DNA from: CANLBN01 sp047629215
GTDB taxonomy: Bacteria; Pseudomonadota; Gammaproteobacteria; Pseudomonadales; Cellvibrionaceae
Reading direction: 5' to 3'
NCBI GenBank assembly: GCA_047629215.1
Contig: JBLHWO010000068.1
Span: forward strand, 1-16,136
DNA: 16,136 nt
The notes under the pieces are model-generated. The model searched no databases. It was not told where the DNA came from and saw only the letters and a list, made by a program, of their open reading frames with translations. Below, piece by piece: positions 14,716 to 16,136 of the stretch (position 1 is its first letter; every line of letters begins with the position of its first letter). A program made the position numbers and the translations under genes.

Positions 14716-16077
14716 ATGACGACTGATTTTTTTGAACAGTCACCAATAAATAACTATGTGCCACTTGCGGCACGACTGCGCCCGCAAACATTAACTGATT
14801 ATATTGGTCAACAACATCTACTCGCTCAGGGTAAGCCGCTGCGAGAGGTTATTGATAAAGGTCAGCTCCACTCGATGGTGTTTTGGGGTCCTCCCGGTGT
14901 TGGTAAAACTTCTTTAGCTAAATTGCTAGCACACTTAATAGATGCACATTTTGAAACACTTTCAGCCGCTATGGCGGGGGTTAAAGATATTCGTGCTGCA
15001 GTCAGTCAAGCTGAATTTCAATTACAACGTGGTAGACGCACAATATTGTTTATTGATGAGGTACATCGCTTTAATAAATCACAACAAGATGCGTTTTTAC
15101 CCTATGTAGAAAATGGCACTATTACACTTATTGGTGCTACTACAGAAAACCCATCCTTTGAATTAAATAATGCCTTATTGTCACGTTGTCGAGTTTATGT
15201 GCTGCGATCGCTAACGCAGCTTGATATAGAGGTTTTATTAAAGCGCGCATTAAGTGACAAAATCAACGGTCTTGGTCAACAGGAGCTAGCTTTAGAACCC
15301 GATGCCTTATCACTGTTAGCGCTAGCCGCTAATGGTGATGCTCGTCGCGCTTTAAACTTATTAGAAATTGTCAGTGATTTAGCTGTTGAACAAACGATAA
15401 CTTATCAATCGGCAGCTGAGGTCATCGGTGGTGATGTTCGCCGTTTTGATAAGGGCGGCGATATTTTTTATGAACAAATATCTGCACTGCATAAATCGGT
15501 AAGAGGTTCAGCACCCGATGCAGCACTTTATTGGTGTATGAAAATGCTTGATGCTGGTTGTGATCCATTGTACGTTGCCCGCCGGATTGTACGTATGGCG
15601 ATAGAGGATATTGGCAATGCCGACCCTCGAGCACTTCAAATCAGTTTGAATGCCTGGGATACACAGGAGCGCCTTGGCAGCCCCGAAGGCGAGTTAGCAA
15701 TTGCCCAAGCGGTGATGTACTTAGCTTCCGCACCAAAGAGTAATGCGGTGTACAATGCGTTTAATTCTGCCAAAGCAGATATCAGTAAGCTGCCTGACTA
15801 TGATGTGCCGTTGCACCTTCGCAACGCACCTACACAATTATTGAAGTCATTAGACTACGGAGCACAATATCGCTACGCTCATAATGAGCCAGAGGCTTAT
15901 GCTGCGGGTGAAAACTATTTTCCTGAAGCGATTGCAGATAAACAGTACTATTTCCCTGTAGAACGTGGTCTTGAATTAAAGATAAAAGAAAAATTAATGT
16001 ATTTGAAAGCTCGCGATCAGCAAAGTCAATTACAGCGGTATTCGACTCACCCAAAAAATTCTAAGGATGCATTATGA
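14716..16077 (+). CDS. rarA: Replication-associated recombination ATPase RarA (MgsA)
   Basis: RarA is an AAA+ clamp-loader-like ATPase that acts at stalled replication forks and single-strand gaps. The 453 residues show the opening PLAARLRPQTLTDYIGQQHLL, Walker A GPPGVGKT (58-65), Walker B ILFIDEVHRF (110-119), sensor TTEN (142-145) and a probable arginine finger in LLSRCRV (154-160). The C-terminal tetramerisation part contains SVRGSAPDAALYW, ARRIVRMAIEDIGNADP and AQAVMYLASAPKSNAVYNAF, all diagnostic. AAGG lies 10 bases before the ATG. lolA ends 56 bases upstream. The stop overlaps the crcB start as ATGA, which implies translational coupling. Confidence 0.96.
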   Translation: MTTDFFEQSPINNYVPLAARLRPQTLTDYIGQQHLLAQGKPLREVIDKGQLHSMVFWGPPGVGKTSLAKLLAHLIDAHFETLSAAMAGVKDIRAAVSQAEFQLQRGRRTILFIDEVHRFNKSQQDAFLPYVENGTITLIGATTENPSFELNNALLSRCRVYVLRSLTQLDIEVLLKRALSDKINGLGQQELALEPDALSLLALAANGDARRALNLLEIVSDLAVEQTITYQSAAEVIGGDVRRFDKGGDIFYEQISALHKSVRGSAPDAALYWCMKMLDAGCDPLYVARRIVRMAIEDIGNADPRALQISLNAWDTQERLGSPEGELAIAQAVMYLASAPKSNAVYNAFNSAKADISKLPDYDVPLHLRNAPTQLLKSLDYGAQYRYAHNEPEAYAAGENYFPEAIADKQYYFPVERGLELKIKEKLMYLKARDQQSQLQRYSTHPKNSKDAL

Positions 16078-16136
16078 TTTGGTTGTTTGTTGCACTCGGT
16101 GGTGCCTTAGGCGCAGTAAGTCGTTATGGTTTAACG
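16074..16136 (+). CDS. crcB: CrcB fluoride channel, 5' fragment
   Basis: The first 21 codons are present before the window ends. They read MIWLFVALGGALGAVSRYGLT, the typical first membrane helix of CrcB/Fluc small fluoride channels, including the GGALGAxxRY motif. AAGGA (16063-16067) lies 6 bases upstream of the ATG, which overlaps the rarA stop. CrcB after rarA is the normal gene order (serS often follows). No fluoride riboswitch is seen, as expected for an internal operon gene. Confidence 0.88.
   Translation, partial: MIWLFVALGGALGAVSRYGLT

Overview
The window is a stretch of gammaproteobacterial housekeeping chromosome. The order cspD/clpS-clpA/infA-bpt-aat/trxB/ftsK-lolA-rarA-crcB, with a divergent icd/rluE-nudJ pair beside it, is the arrangement I know from pseudomonads and related marine gammaproteobacteria; icd/rluE-nudJ also occurs in E. 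coli. Moderately AT-rich DNA, a monomeric NADP isocitrate dehydrogenase and a TRAP transporter suggest a marine heterotroph, but the species cannot be named. No rRNA, tRNA, IS element, prophage or CRISPR was seen.

Layout. 1-788 is the 3' end of a TRAP-transporter large permease gene (+), closed by a hairpin that also faces the convergent nudJ. rluE and nudJ (-) overlap by 11 bases. icd (+) runs away from rluE and ends in a strong terminator shared with cspD (-). A 263-bp divergent spacer with a perfect 12+12 bp palindrome separates cspD from clpS-clpA (+). clpA and infA converge on a bidirectional terminator. infA, bpt, aat and trxB are all on the minus strand but widely spaced. A 483-bp divergent spacer follows, then ftsK, lolA, rarA and the first 21 codons of crcB (+).

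How the genes work together. The centre is an N-degron module. Aat adds Leu/Phe to proteins with N-terminal Lys/Arg, and Bpt adds Leu to N-terminal Asp/Glu. ClpS recognises the resulting N-terminal residues and delivers the substrates to the ClpA unfoldase (ClpP is outside the window). Around it are translation (infA, rluE), thiol redox (trxB), chromosome segregation (ftsK), lipoprotein trafficking (lolA), replication-fork maintenance (rarA) and fluoride export (crcB) genes.

I found no convincing new multi-gene system. The items most worth a second look are small: the cspD/clpS palindrome, two operator-like repeats ahead of aat and bpt, a cspD stop codon inside its terminator, an Arg-to-Ser change at a functional LolA position, possible leaderless starts at rluE and bpt, and a 55-codon ORF upstream of ftsK.
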